Source: Burkholderiaceae bacterium
GTDB taxonomy: Bacteria; Pseudomonadota; Gammaproteobacteria; Burkholderiales; Burkholderiaceae_C
Direction: 5' to 3'
Assembly: GCA_024235895.1 (NCBI GenBank)
Contig: JACKLM010000006.1
Coordinates: 62,001 to 126,000, forward strand
DNA length: 64,000 bases
The notes beneath the pieces were generated by a model, which saw only the letters and a list, made by a program, of their open reading frames with translations, was not told the DNA's origin and made no database searches. Below are positions 35,114-44,653 of this stretch, in pieces. The translations under genes were made by a program, and so were the position numbers. The stretch's first letter is position 1. The number at the start of each line of letters is the position of its first letter.

Positions 35114-36151
35114 ATGAACCTCACCGCCCTGCGCCCCGTCGTCGAGCGTCAGGCGAGCCTGCGGGCGCTCAACAGTTTCGGCTTGCCGGCAGTGGCGCGG
35201 CGGCTCGTGCGCATCCGCGCCGACGCCGACGTCCGTGCGGTGCTCGACGACCCCGAACTCGGGCGGCTGCCCAAGTTCGTCCTCGGCGGTGGCAGCAACC
35301 TCGTGCTCGGCCGCGATCCGGCTGGGGTGGTGCTCAAGGTCGAGGTGTCGGGGCGCAGGCTGGTCGAGTCGCAGCCCGACGCCTGGATCGTCGAGGCCGG
35401 CGCGGGCGAGAGCTGGCACGACCTGGTCGACTGGACCCTGGCCCAGGGCTGGCCGGGGCTCGAGAACCTGGCGCTGATCCCGGGCACCGTTGGCGCCGCG
35501 CCGGTCCAGAACATCGGCGCCTACGGGGTCGAGCTGGCCGATCGTTTCGAGTCGCTCGACGCGGTCGACCTGGTGACCGGGCGCAGCGTGACGCTGGGCG
35601 CATCGGTCTGCCGTTTCGGTTACCGCGACAGCGTCTTCAAGCAGGCGCTGGCCGGCAAGTCGCTGATCACGAGGGTCCGGCTGCGGCTGCCGCGGCCGTG
35701 GCGGCCGGTGCTCGGCTACCTCGACCTGGCGCGGCGCGTCGCCGAGGGCGGCGACGAGGCGCCGGACGCGAGGACGATCTTCGACTGGGTGTGCGAGATC
35801 CGGCGCGCCAAGCTGCCGGACCCGGCGCGCCTGGGCAACGCCGGCAGCTTCTTCAAGAATCCGGTCGTCAGCGCCGAACAGTGTCACGACATCATCGGCC
35901 GCGACCCGAGCCTCGTCCACTACCCGCTGCCCGATGGCCGCTTCAAGCTCGCCGCCGGATGGCTGATCGACGCCTGCGGCTGGAAGGGCAAGACGGTCGG
36001 CCATGCCGGCGTCTACGAAAAGCAGGCGCTGGTGCTCGTCAACCGCGGCGGCGCCACCGGGGCCGAGGTGCTGACGCTGGCACGCGCGATCCAGGAGAGC
36101 GTCTACGGACGTTTCGGGATTCGTCTGGAGCCCGAGCCGACGATCGTCTGA
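35114..36151 (+). CDS. murB: UDP-N-acetylenolpyruvoylglucosamine reductase
   Basis: The 345-residue flavoenzyme reduces UDP-GlcNAc-enolpyruvate to UDP-MurNAc in cytoplasmic peptidoglycan synthesis. FAD-binding motifs FVLGGGSNLVLG and NLALIPGTVGAAPVQNIGAYG are clear, as is LGNAGSFFKNPVV with its catalytic Ser. Length and motifs indicate the type I (E. coli-like) enzyme. A CAGAAT hexamer close before the start could be a -10 element. The gene converges with the histidine kinase gene across a hairpin region. Confidence 0.95.
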   Translation: MNLTALRPVVERQASLRALNSFGLPAVARRLVRIRADADVRAVLDDPELGRLPKFVLGGGSNLVLGRDPAGVVLKVEVSGRRLVESQPDAWIVEAGAGESWHDLVDWTLAQGWPGLENLALIPGTVGAAPVQNIGAYGVELADRFESLDAVDLVTGRSVTLGASVCRFGYRDSVFKQALAGKSLITRVRLRLPRPWRPVLGYLDLARRVAEGGDEAPDARTIFDWVCEIRRAKLPDPARLGNAGSFFKNPVVSAEQCHDIIGRDPSLVHYPLPDGRFKLAAGWLIDACGWKGKTVGHAGVYEKQALVLVNRGGATGAEVLTLARAIQESVYGRFGIRLEPEPTIV

Positions 36152-36160
36152 TCACCGGCG

Positions 36161-36219
36161 CTGAGCGCTTGCGACGAAGGGCATCGCACGCAGGTGCGAT
36201 CCATGACGCTGGCGCTCAG
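36161..36219. terminator. Bidirectional hairpin region between murB and the kinase gene
   Basis: CTGAGCGC (36161-36168) pairs with GCGCTCAG (36212-36219), which overlaps the kinase stop codon. Inside, ATCGCAC (36183-36189) pairs with GTGCGAT (36194-36200) around a 4-base loop. There are no T-runs. The nested structure between convergent genes probably marks transcript ends. Confidence 0.45.
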
Positions 36220-38429
36220 GCCGGCAGCCCCGCCTTCTGCGCCGCATCGCGGGTGCGCGCGACCAGCTGCTCGAACCGCTGCACCAGGTGCGCGACCTCG
36301 TGCGCCGGCAGGTGGGCCGCGCCTTCGTGCAGCGCCTGCGCAGTCTGCGCCAGCGCCGCCAACCCCAGGTTGAGCGCGGCACCGCGCGTCGCGTGGGCGA
36401 GTGCACGCAGCTCGAGCGGCCGGCCCTCGCGCACCGCCTGGCGCATGCGCTCGGCGGTGTCGCCGGCCTGCTGCAGGTAGGCCTCCACCAGCCCGGCGAC
36501 GCGCTCGGCCGGCAGACCCTGAAGCAGCTTGCCGAGTGCCGCCTCGTCGACCAGCGCCGGCGGCAGGGTTGCCGGCGCCTCGACGGTGGGTGGCGCAGCC
36601 TGGGCGCTGTCGTGGCCGAACAGGCGGCGCAGCGCCGTCGCCAGGTCCTGCGGGCTGACCGGCTTGGTCAGGAAATCGTTCATCCCGGCGTCGAGGCAGC
36701 GTTGACGCGTGGCCTGGAAGGCGTCCGCGGTCAGCGCGACGATCGGCATCGTGGCCGCAGCCTGATCGGGCATCGCACGGATCGCGCGCGTCGCGGCAAT
36801 GCCGTCCATCTCCGGCATGTGCAGGTCCATCAGGACGAGATCGAAACGCCGCTCGGCTGCCGCCCGCACCGCCGCGCGGCCGTCGCCGACGAAGTGTGCG
36901 TGGTGCCCGAGGGACTCCAGCAGCGCGGCGAGGTACTGGCGGTTGACCGGATGATCCTCGGCCACCAGCACCTGCAGCGAACCCAGCGGCTGCGTCGCGT
37001 CGCCTGCGAGGCGCGGCGCGGCCGCCGCCGGCGGCGCGACCTCAGCCTCCTGCAGCGGCAAGTCGAGGCAGAACCGGCTTCCCTCGCCGGGCACGCTGTG
37101 CAGCGTCAGCGTGCCGCCCATCAGCCGCGCGAGCCGGTGCGAGATGTCGATGCCCAGCCCCCGGGGTTCGGCCCCGGCCGCGTCGCGGTCGAGCAGCCGC
37201 TCGGCATCGTCGCGGCCGATGCCGATGCCGGTGTCGGTGACGATGAATCGCAGCCGCGGCGGCTCGCCCGGCACGCGCCGCAGATCCAGCGTCACACTGC
37301 CGCGATCGCAGTAGGTGATGGCATTGGCAAGCAGGTTGAGCAGCACCTGACGCACACGCGTGCCGTCGGCGACGATGCGCGGCGGGACCCCGGGTTCGAG
37401 GTCCGACTGCAGGATCAGACCCTTGGCCGTGGCCTGCGGGCGGATCAGCGCAACCACCTCGTCGACCAGGGCCGGGAGGTCCAGCGGTGTCGGTCGCAGC
37501 GCGAGCCGGCCCGATTGCAGCTGCGAGAGGTCGAGCAGGTCGTCGAGGATCCGCAGCAGGTGCTGCCCGGCCTGCAGTGCGAGGCGCAGTTGCTCGGCCT
37601 GACGCGGCAGCAGGCTGGCGCGCTGCGCGTCCATCAAGCTCAGCATGCCCAGCAGGCTTTGCACCGGCGTGCGCATCGCGTGGCTGGCCTCGGCGAGAAG
37701 GGCGGTCTTGGCCTCGTCGGCCACTTCGGCCTCGCGTCGTGCAGCGGCCAGCCGGTCGGCCAGGGTCTCGAGCGCTCGCTGGCGCTCGCGCACGAGCCGG
37801 CGCTGACGCCAGGCCAGCAACCCGAAGGCCGCGCAGAGCAGCATCAGGGCGGCGCCGAGCGCGACGCCGATGGCGCCGTGGCGCCTCAGGGTCTGGACCA
37901 GCGCATCGCCGCGCTCGGCGCCGCGGTGCGCGGCCGCCAGCGTCAGCGCGCGCGCCGGCGCGTCGAGCGCGGCAAGGTCGTCGGCCCACGCGGCCAGCTC
38001 GGCGGCGGGTGGGGGCTGCCCGCTGTCGAACAGCGCGTCGGCCTGCGAGACGAACGTCTCCAGCCGTGCGTGCGCCACCTCGGCGTCCGCCGCCTCGCCG
38101 ATCATCGTGCGCGCCCCGCCGGTGCGGGCCGCGGCGACGCGGCTGGCGAACAGCTCGAAGCGCAGCGGCAGCTCGGCGGTCGCCGCGGGATCGCCGGCGG
38201 CGGCAGCGCGCCAGCAGACGGCAAGCCGCAGGTACTCGATCTCGATCTGGTAGACGCCGAGCGCCGCGTAGGCGTTGCCGTCGCGCACGGCCTGCTGGGC
38301 GACGACGAGCTGGCGCCACTGCAGCCCGGCGACCACGGCGGCCACCAGCAACAGCACGAGACCGATCACGGCCAGACCGCCACCGCTGCGCGGGTGCGGG
38401 GGGATGCGGACGGTGGCGTCGTCGGACAT
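36216..38429 (-). CDS. Hybrid sensor histidine kinase with receiver and HPt domains
   Basis: The 737-residue membrane kinase has a first membrane helix near residues 19-37, a helical periplasmic sensor of about 150 residues and a second membrane helix near 190-210. A DHp domain follows, with phospho-accepting His250 in SHAMRTPVQSL. The ATPase domain contains DTGIGIGRDD. The receiver domain has Asp535 in LVLMDLHMPEMDG and a TKP lysine, and the C-terminal HPt domain has His679 in LAHATRGAALNLG. It resembles BarA/RcsC-like tripartite kinases. No response regulator gene is adjacent, so its output partner lies elsewhere. The sensor input is unknown. Confidence 0.92.
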   Translation of the reverse strand: MSDDATVRIPPHPRSGGGLAVIGLVLLLVAAVVAGLQWRQLVVAQQAVRDGNAYAALGVYQIEIEYLRLAVCWRAAAAGDPAATAELPLRFELFASRVAAARTGGARTMIGEAADAEVAHARLETFVSQADALFDSGQPPPAAELAAWADDLAALDAPARALTLAAAHRGAERGDALVQTLRRHGAIGVALGAALMLLCAAFGLLAWRQRRLVRERQRALETLADRLAAARREAEVADEAKTALLAEASHAMRTPVQSLLGMLSLMDAQRASLLPRQAEQLRLALQAGQHLLRILDDLLDLSQLQSGRLALRPTPLDLPALVDEVVALIRPQATAKGLILQSDLEPGVPPRIVADGTRVRQVLLNLLANAITYCDRGSVTLDLRRVPGEPPRLRFIVTDTGIGIGRDDAERLLDRDAAGAEPRGLGIDISHRLARLMGGTLTLHSVPGEGSRFCLDLPLQEAEVAPPAAAAPRLAGDATQPLGSLQVLVAEDHPVNRQYLAALLESLGHHAHFVGDGRAAVRAAAERRFDLVLMDLHMPEMDGIAATRAIRAMPDQAAATMPIVALTADAFQATRQRCLDAGMNDFLTKPVSPQDLATALRRLFGHDSAQAAPPTVEAPATLPPALVDEAALGKLLQGLPAERVAGLVEAYLQQAGDTAERMRQAVREGRPLELRALAHATRGAALNLGLAALAQTAQALHEGAAHLPAHEVAHLVQRFEQLVARTRDAAQKAGLPA

Positions 38430-38628
38430 GGGCGGCGGCGGTCGGCGGATCCCCGGCAGGGCGGTCGCGCATTCTAGGAGGGTGTCGGGTGGCGAAGCCC
38501 AGCGCCCGCGTGCGGGTGTGGCGGCGGACCGCTTCGTCGCGCAAGGGTCGCGGATTTCCCGGTGGGTGGACCGCCGCGGCACGCGTAGAGTCGGCCACGT
38601 CCTGGCCACGACCGACGAGGCAGTCTGC

Positions 38629-40404
38629 ATGCCAAGCCCGATGCCCGCTCCCGTGACGACTCGCACTCAGGCTCCCGAGGGACGGGCCCCGGGCGCCGCG
38701 CCGGCCTGGGGCGCCTCCCCAGGCGCCTTGCATCTGGCGCACTGGCCGGCGCGGCTGCCGCGCACGGTCGACGTGCCACAGACGACGCTGGGCTTCAACC
38801 TCGAAGTCGCCGCGGCGCGATTCCCGCGCAAGTCGGCTTATGTCTTCTTCGGTCGCGCGCTGGACTACGCGACCTTGCTGGCGCAGGTCGAGTCGCTCGC
38901 CGGCTGGCTGCAGGCCAGCGGGCTCGAGCCGGGCGGCCGCGTGCTGCTGTTCATGCAGAACTGCCCGCAGTGGGTCGCGGCCTTCTACGCCGTGCTGCGC
39001 GCCGGCGGCGTCGTCGTGCCGATCAACCCGATGAACCGCGCCGACGAGCTCGGCCACTGCATCGTCGATGCCGGCGCGCGGCTGGCGATCACCAGCGCCG
39101 ACCTCGCGGGCACGCTGGCCGAGGCCGACGCACGGCTCGACCCGTCGCAGCGGCTTCGGCACATGCTGGTGGCTCGCCTTGCCGACGCGCTGCCAGGCGT
39201 GATCGACCCGGCCGAGGCGCCGGCCGCGGCCGTGCTCGAGTGGTTGCAGGCCACCTACCCGCTGCCGCCGTTCGCGACGGTCTGGGCCGATGCGCTGGCC
39301 GCGGGGCATCGACCGGCACCCGCCACCGGCAAGCCGGACGACCTCGCGCTGCTGGCCTATACCTCGGGCACGACCGGGCTGCCCAAGGGCTGCATGCACA
39401 GCCACCGCACGCTGATGGCCAATGCGGTGGCGGGGCAGTGGACCCACGCCGGGCCGGAGACGGTGGCCTTGGGCGTGGTGCCGATGTTCCACATCACCGG
39501 GCTGGTCTTCCTCGTCCTCGCCAATGTCTACCAGGCGGCCACCGTCGTGCTGTTGCCGCGATGGGACCGCGAGCTGGCGGCGCGGCTGATCGCGCACCAC
39601 CGTGTCTCGCATTGGACCTGCATCCCCACCATGATCGTCGACCTGCTGGGCAGCCCGAACCTGGGGTCGTTCGACCTGACCAGTCTGCGCAACCTCTCCG
39701 GGGGAGGCGCGGCGATGCCCGAGGCGGTGGCCGAGCGGCTGCAGCGCGAGTTCGGCCTCGCCTTCGCCGAGGGCTACGGGCTGACCGAGACGGCCGCGCC
39801 GTCGCATCTCAACCCACCCGAGCGCGCGAAGCTGCAGTGCCTGGGCATGCCGATCTTCGGCGTCGACTCGCGCATCGTCGACCCCGATACCTTGCGCGAG
39901 CTGCCGCCCGGGGAGGCCGGCGAGATCGTCATCCGGGGCCCGATGGTCTTCCTCGGCTACTGGGGCCAGCCCGAGGCCAGCGTCGCCGCCTTCGTCGAGA
40001 TCGACGGCCTGCGCTTCTTCCGCACTGGCGACCTCGGTCGCGTCGACGCGGACGGCTACTTCTTCCTCACCGACCGTCTCAAGCGCATGATCAACGCCAG
40101 CGGCTACAAGGTCTGGCCGAGCGAGGTCGAGCTGCTGCTGTACAAATGTCCCGCGATCCACGAGGCCTGCGTCGTCGGCGTGGCCGACGCCTACCGGGGC
40201 GAGACCGTCAAGGCCTTCGTCGTCCTGCGGACCGAGGCGCGCGGCGACACGCGCGAGCAGGATATCGTCGGCTGGGCGCGCGAGCACATGGCCGCGTACA
40301 AGGTTCCGCGCATCGTGCAGTTTGTCGACGCGCTGCCGAAGACCGCGTCGGGCAAGATCATGTGGCGGGCGCTGCAGGAGGCCGAGCGCGCGGCATCGTC
40401 GTAG
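38629..40404 (+). CDS. Long-chain-type acyl-CoA synthetase (AMP-forming)
   Basis: The 591-residue ANL ligase shows YTSGTTGLPKGCMHSHRTL (phosphate loop), GYGLTETAAPSH (A5), FRTGDLGRVDADGYFFLTDR (A7) and PKTASGKIMWR with the catalytic lysine. It should activate a fatty or aromatic acid to the CoA thioester. The first 50 or so residues are Pro/Ala-rich and unconserved, so the start at 38629 (GAGG upstream) could be too far upstream; an ATG at 38641 is an alternative. It is divergent from the kinase gene and stands alone. The family alone does not define the substrate. Confidence 0.85.
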   Translation: MPSPMPAPVTTRTQAPEGRAPGAAPAWGASPGALHLAHWPARLPRTVDVPQTTLGFNLEVAAARFPRKSAYVFFGRALDYATLLAQVESLAGWLQASGLEPGGRVLLFMQNCPQWVAAFYAVLRAGGVVVPINPMNRADELGHCIVDAGARLAITSADLAGTLAEADARLDPSQRLRHMLVARLADALPGVIDPAEAPAAAVLEWLQATYPLPPFATVWADALAAGHRPAPATGKPDDLALLAYTSGTTGLPKGCMHSHRTLMANAVAGQWTHAGPETVALGVVPMFHITGLVFLVLANVYQAATVVLLPRWDRELAARLIAHHRVSHWTCIPTMIVDLLGSPNLGSFDLTSLRNLSGGGAAMPEAVAERLQREFGLAFAEGYGLTETAAPSHLNPPERAKLQCLGMPIFGVDSRIVDPDTLRELPPGEAGEIVIRGPMVFLGYWGQPEASVAAFVEIDGLRFFRTGDLGRVDADGYFFLTDRLKRMINASGYKVWPSEVELLLYKCPAIHEACVVGVADAYRGETVKAFVVLRTEARGDTREQDIVGWAREHMAAYKVPRIVQFVDALPKTASGKIMWRALQEAERAASS

Positions 40405-40444
40405 CGCCGGCCTGCGCCGTCGCGTGCGCCGGGGCGCCCGCTCG

Positions 40445-40461
40445 GCGACCCGGCGGGTCGC
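40445..40461. terminator. Hairpin between convergent genes
   Basis: GCGACCC (40445-40451) and GGGTCGC (40455-40461) pair around GGC, directly before the phosphatase stop codon. It has no T-run. It may mark the transcript end of the acyl-CoA synthetase. Confidence 0.35.
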
Positions 40462-41130
40462 TCAGGCGTAGGTGACCCAGTGCGCGCCGTCGGCGCTTTC
40501 CAGGTGCGGGATCGCGTTGAAGCCGACGAGTGCGTGGCCGCCGCGCGTGCGCACCAGCTCGGTCACCGCGCTGTTGCGGATCCGCATGTTGAGCTCGACC
40601 ACCGCGGCTGGTGCGAGGCCGAGCACGATGCCGACCGCGGTCGCGATCGGGCCGCCGCTGCTGACCACCAGCACGTCGCCCTCATGGGTCCGCGCGCGCT
40701 CCAGGGCGGCCGCCACGCCGGCGACGAAATCGGCATGCGCGGGCATGCCGGCCGGGGCCGTTCGGCCCGCCATCCAGGCGTGCAGGCCTTCGCGCACGAG
40801 GCGGAAGTGGTGGCGCCAGGCCTGCGCCGGTTCGGGCGGAGGGGGCGGCGGGTCGGGGTACAGCGCGCGCACCACGGCCTCGGGGTCGTACTCGTCGAGC
40901 CCCGCGAGCTGCTCCGGCTCGGGCAAGCCGCCCAGCGCTTCGCCGATCGCCGCCAGCGACTGTCGCTGGCGCCGCAGCGTGCCGCTGAACGCGGCGTCGA
41001 ACCGCATCCCGCGGCGCTGCCAGTGCTCGCCGAGCCTGCGGCACTGGCGGGCGCCGAGCTCGCTGAGCTGGTCGTAGTCGGCGGCACCGAACGAGGCCTG
41101 GCCGTGGCGAACGAGGTAGAGGGCTCCCAT
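40462..41130 (-). CDS. Histidine phosphatase-family protein
   Basis: The 222-residue protein opens with LYLVRHGQASFG; His9 is the expected phospho-acceptor of the RHG motif. The second-half motif VVSSGGPI carries GG where many members have SHG, so the second catalytic His is replaced, which may reduce or change activity. A proline run (PPPPPP) interrupts the middle. It is a phosphoglycerate-mutase-like protein of unknown substrate, often annotated only as histidine phosphatase. There is no signal peptide. Confidence 0.8.
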   Translation of the reverse strand: MGALYLVRHGQASFGAADYDQLSELGARQCRRLGEHWQRRGMRFDAAFSGTLRRQRQSLAAIGEALGGLPEPEQLAGLDEYDPEAVVRALYPDPPPPPPEPAQAWRHHFRLVREGLHAWMAGRTAPAGMPAHADFVAGVAAALERARTHEGDVLVVSSGGPIATAVGIVLGLAPAAVVELNMRIRNSAVTELVRTRGGHALVGFNAIPHLESADGAHWVTYA

Positions 41131-41410
41131 GCAGGGATTGTCACGGCACGCGGATGTCGGTGCTGTCGCGGGGGCGACCGTGCCGGGGTTCGGCCTGCAC
41201 CGCTGCGTGGGCAAGCTGCGCGGCCGCAGTCGCCCAGGTCGACGGGCGCAAGCCGTGCGGCGGCACCCGAGCAACCCACGGACGCAGCCGCCCGAGCCAC
41301 CGATCGTCCGCGTGCAACATCGTGTTGCGGCGGCAACGGCTCGACGGTCTAAGCTCGGTACCTTCGCTCTCCCCGACCTTCCACCGCGGCCGCGAGGGCC
41401 GCCACATCGC

Positions 41411-42100
41411 ATGTTCGGCCGTTCCCGACCCGTCGTCTTCGACCCCTACCGCCACCAGCGCCGCCGCCGGCGCCTGCCCGTCTGGCTGTGGACGCTGCTT
41501 CTCGGTCTGGTCGCGGGCGCTGTCGGCACGGTCGTCGCGCAGCAGCGATGGCTGCCCGAGCGCCTGTCGGCGGCCGACAGCGCGCGGCTGCGCACCTCGC
41601 TGCAGGACGTGCAGGCCGACCGCGATCGCCTGCAGGGCGAACTGCAGGCCGCAGCCGGCGAGCGCGACGCCGCGCGTACGGACGGGCAGACCCTGCAGCG
41701 CGCGCACGACGCCCTGGCCGCCCGCGCCGCGGGCTGGGACGAGGATCTGGCCTTCCTCGTCGACGCGCTGCCACCGGACCCGCGCGAGGGCGAGGTCGCG
41801 GTGCGTGCCGTGCGCGCGGTCGTGCGCGGCAGCGTGCTGCACTACGCGCTGGCGCTGTCGCACGACGGGCGACCGATCGACGGCGTGCTGACGCTGGCGG
41901 CCGAAGGGCGGTCGGCCGACGGCCGGGTGCAGCGGGTCGATCTGCCAGCGGTGCAGCGTCGGATTGCCGCGCGCCACGTCGAGCGCGGCGAGGCCGTGCT
42001 GCCGCCCGGCTTCGTGCCGGCGCAGCTGACCGTGCGCGTCGCCGCGCGCGAGGGCGGCCGCCGCCTGGGGATGCGCGTCGTCCTCGTTCGCGGCGTCTGA
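41411..42100 (+). CDS. Membrane-anchored coiled-coil protein
   Basis: I do not recognise a named family. The 229-residue protein has a basic N-terminus (RRRRR), a single membrane helix near residues 24-42, and a coiled coil from about 50 to 100 (rich in LQ, RDRLQGELQ). The C-terminal domain ends in LTVRVAAREGGRRLGMRVVL. The topology suggests an inner-membrane anchor with a periplasmic body. The layout recalls the DUF6776 group of Burkholderiales, but I cannot confirm membership. The 280 bases upstream, between two divergent genes, show nothing I can name. Confidence 0.7.
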   Translation: MFGRSRPVVFDPYRHQRRRRRLPVWLWTLLLGLVAGAVGTVVAQQRWLPERLSAADSARLRTSLQDVQADRDRLQGELQAAAGERDAARTDGQTLQRAHDALAARAAGWDEDLAFLVDALPPDPREGEVAVRAVRAVVRGSVLHYALALSHDGRPIDGVLTLAAEGRSADGRVQRVDLPAVQRRIAARHVERGEAVLPPGFVPAQLTVRVAAREGGRRLGMRVVLVRGV

Positions 42101-42158
42101 AGTCCGCACGACCGCGCGCCTCGCGGCGCCGCGCCCGTCGGGGGGGGACCTTGGCGCG

Positions 42159-42962
42159 CTACGCGTTGCGGCCGGGTGGAGGCGCGGGCGGCCGTTCCGG
42201 GGCCTTGGTGGCGCCGGAGTCGTCCTGCGCGGGCGACGCGGTGGAGGTGGCGCGAGCCGCCTGCTGCTGCGCCGGCGGGTCGGTCACGGCCTGCGGCCCT
42301 GCCGCGGGCAGGTGCTGCCCGGCCGTGATCCCCATCGAGACGTAGATGCTCGTCAGCGCCTCGATGCCGACCGCAGCCGGCGTCACCCACGCCTGCGGCA
42401 GGAACAGCAACCCGCCGCCGACCGGCACCGGTGCCGTCGGGACGATCACGCCGACATAAGGACGCCCGCCGATCCACACCGGCTGCGGCGTCGACAGCAG
42501 CGCCAGCACCGCGGCGCGCGAGGGGTCGGCGGCGTCGGCCGGCGGGCCGCCGAAGTGGCACCACACCGCGCTCATCGACTTCAGGCCCTCGGTGTCGCGC
42601 TGGGCGAACAGGCCGACCATCTTCTGCGCCAGGTCGTAGACCGTGCGCACGAGCGGGATGCGGCGCAGCACGCCGTCGACGATGCGCTGCAGCCCGCGCT
42701 GCAGCCCGGCCTCGACCAGCAAGCCGAGCGCGAAGATCGCCGCTGCCACCGCCGCGACGCCGATCGCATAGCCTGCGATCTCCGAGCCCGTGACGCCAAG
42801 CCCGATGCGGCCGAGCAGCCGGCCGACCGCGCTCTGCGGCCCGACCCACTGCAGCAGCATGGTCGCCGCCCACCAGAAGATCAGCAAGGTGGCGGCCAGC
42901 GGCAACGCCGCCAGCAGCCCGGTGACGAAGATGCGCAGCAGGTGACCCGACTTGCGGCTCAT
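42159..42962 (-). CDS. DUF502-family membrane protein
   Basis: The 267-residue protein matches DUF502: two N-terminal membrane helices (about residues 9-38 and 63-85), the motif RIPLVRTVYDLAQKMVGLF, and GVIVPTAPVPVGGGLLFLP. These proteins are widespread in proteobacteria and plants (COV-like) and their function is unknown. The last 50 residues are an Ala/Pro/Gln-rich disordered tail. ATG 42962 was selected; ATG 42971 would add three residues. It is divergent from the S10 peptidase gene. Confidence 0.87.
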   Translation of the reverse strand: MSRKSGHLLRIFVTGLLAALPLAATLLIFWWAATMLLQWVGPQSAVGRLLGRIGLGVTGSEIAGYAIGVAAVAAAIFALGLLVEAGLQRGLQRIVDGVLRRIPLVRTVYDLAQKMVGLFAQRDTEGLKSMSAVWCHFGGPPADAADPSRAAVLALLSTPQPVWIGGRPYVGVIVPTAPVPVGGGLLFLPQAWVTPAAVGIEALTSIYVSMGITAGQHLPAAGPQAVTDPPAQQQAARATSTASPAQDDSGATKAPERPPAPPPGRNA

Positions 42963-43040
42963 GCCGGGCATTATCCCGGCCGCGCCGCGACGCCGATCCG
43001 CTATCGTCGGCGCCGTCTTCGACACGACCCAGGGGATGCG

Positions 43041-44558
43041 ATGCCCGAGACGGCCGAGGCGGCCATGGCCGCCGAGACGAGCAAGAGCAAGGATGCCGAC
43101 AAGGATGCCGCGCGGCGCCAGCGCGAGCGCGTCGAGCGCCTGCTCGCGCAACCCGAGGCGCGCGCCAGCGGCCATGTCACCCTGGCCGACGGCCGGGTGC
43201 TGGACTACACGCTGGGTGCGGCCTTCCTGCCGGTGCCGGGCAAGGCGCTGGAAGCCGCCGAACCCGACGCCGCGGTGATGACGACGCACTACGTGATGCC
43301 GGGCGTGGTGCCGGCGGCGCGGCCGGTGTGCTTCGCGTTCAACGGCGGGCCGGGGTCGGCGTCGATCTGGCTGCACCTGGGCGCGCTCGGGCCGCGCCGA
43401 GTCGTCGTCCCCGACGACGGCTCGGCCGCCGCGCCGCCGCACGCGGTCGTCGACAACCCCGAGACCTGGTTCGAGGCCTTCGACCTCGTCTTCGTCGACC
43501 CGCCGCACACCGGCTGGTCGGTCGCTGCCGGCGACGACGCGCGCAAGCGGCTGTGGTCGGTCGACGGCGACGTCGCCGCGCTCGCCGAGGTGATCCGCCA
43601 GTGGCTGACGCGGCATCGGCGCTGGGGATCGCCGGTCCTGCTGGCCGGCGAGAGCTACGGCACGACGCGCGTCGCCGCGCTGGCCGATACGCTGCTCGGG
43701 CAGGGGGTCGCGCTGGCCGGGCTGGTGCTGGTGTCGTGCGCGATCGACCTGCAAGGCCTGTCGTTCGACCCCGGCAACGACCTGCCGCATGCGCTGTTCC
43801 TGCCCGGCTTCGCGCAGACGGCGCAGTACCACGGCCTGCTCGCCGGGCCGCTGGCCGCGTCGCCCGACGCGGCGCGCCGCGCCGCCGAGGACTTCGTCGC
43901 CGCCGACTATGTCGCCGCGCTGCACGCCGGATCGAGGCTGTCGGAGCGCGCGCGCCGCCGCATCGCGCGCCGCCTCGCCGAGCTGACCGGGCTGCCGCGC
44001 GCGCTGGTCGAGGAGAAGAACCTGCGCATCGACGATGCGACCTTCTTCTTCGACGCGCTGCGCGGTCGCGGGCGCATCGTCGGGCGGCTGGACTCGCGCT
44101 GCACGGCGCCGATGGCCGCCAGCCGCACGCGCGACTGGGAGTTCGACCCCGGCATCGAGGCGATCGCGCCCGCCTACACGATGGCCGGGCTGGCCTACTA
44201 CGCCGAGGCGCTCGGCATGGCGCCCGAGGCGCGCTACGAGACGCTGTCGCACGAGACCCACAAGGGCTGGAACTGGAACCGCGGCGAGGCGCGCGGCAAC
44301 GCCTACGCCTGCACGCGCCCCGACCTGGCGCGCGCGCTGCGCCGCAGCCCGCACCTGAAGGTGCTGGTGGCCAGCGGCCGCTACGACCTGGGCACGCCGT
44401 TCAGCGCCAGCGACTGGTCGCTGGCGCAGCTCGACGTGCCGCCCGAGGTCCGCGCGCGCGTGACCCACTGCTACTACGATGCCGGGCACATGATGTACAC
44501 GCACAGCGACGAGCTGCGCCGGCTGAAGGCCGACCTGATGGCCTGGGTGGCGGGCTGA
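43041..44558 (+). CDS. Serine carboxypeptidase-like protein (peptidase S10)
   Basis: The 505-residue alpha/beta-hydrolase has the S10 signature CFAFNGGPGSASIWLHLG (oxyanion hole) and nucleophile Ser205 in AGESYGTTR. Asp in ASGRYDLGTPF and His in YDAGHMMY complete the triad. It would release C-terminal amino acids. No signal peptide is apparent; the first 40 residues are charged and Lys/Glu/Arg-rich, so a cytoplasmic location is likely, unlike the vacuolar or secreted eukaryotic enzymes. Bacterial S10 proteins are known but poorly studied. It stands alone before the phosphofructokinase gene. Confidence 0.87.
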   Translation: MPETAEAAMAAETSKSKDADKDAARRQRERVERLLAQPEARASGHVTLADGRVLDYTLGAAFLPVPGKALEAAEPDAAVMTTHYVMPGVVPAARPVCFAFNGGPGSASIWLHLGALGPRRVVVPDDGSAAAPPHAVVDNPETWFEAFDLVFVDPPHTGWSVAAGDDARKRLWSVDGDVAALAEVIRQWLTRHRRWGSPVLLAGESYGTTRVAALADTLLGQGVALAGLVLVSCAIDLQGLSFDPGNDLPHALFLPGFAQTAQYHGLLAGPLAASPDAARRAAEDFVAADYVAALHAGSRLSERARRRIARRLAELTGLPRALVEEKNLRIDDATFFFDALRGRGRIVGRLDSRCTAPMAASRTRDWEFDPGIEAIAPAYTMAGLAYYAEALGMAPEARYETLSHETHKGWNWNRGEARGNAYACTRPDLARALRRSPHLKVLVASGRYDLGTPFSASDWSLAQLDVPPEVRARVTHCYYDAGHMMYTHSDELRRLKADLMAWVAG

Positions 44559-44653
44559 CGGGCCGCAGCCGCGGCCGCCCGCCGCGGCGCGACGTTCCGG
44601 CACCGGCCGGCCGAACAGCCCTTGCGCACGACGACCAGACAAGGACCCCGACC

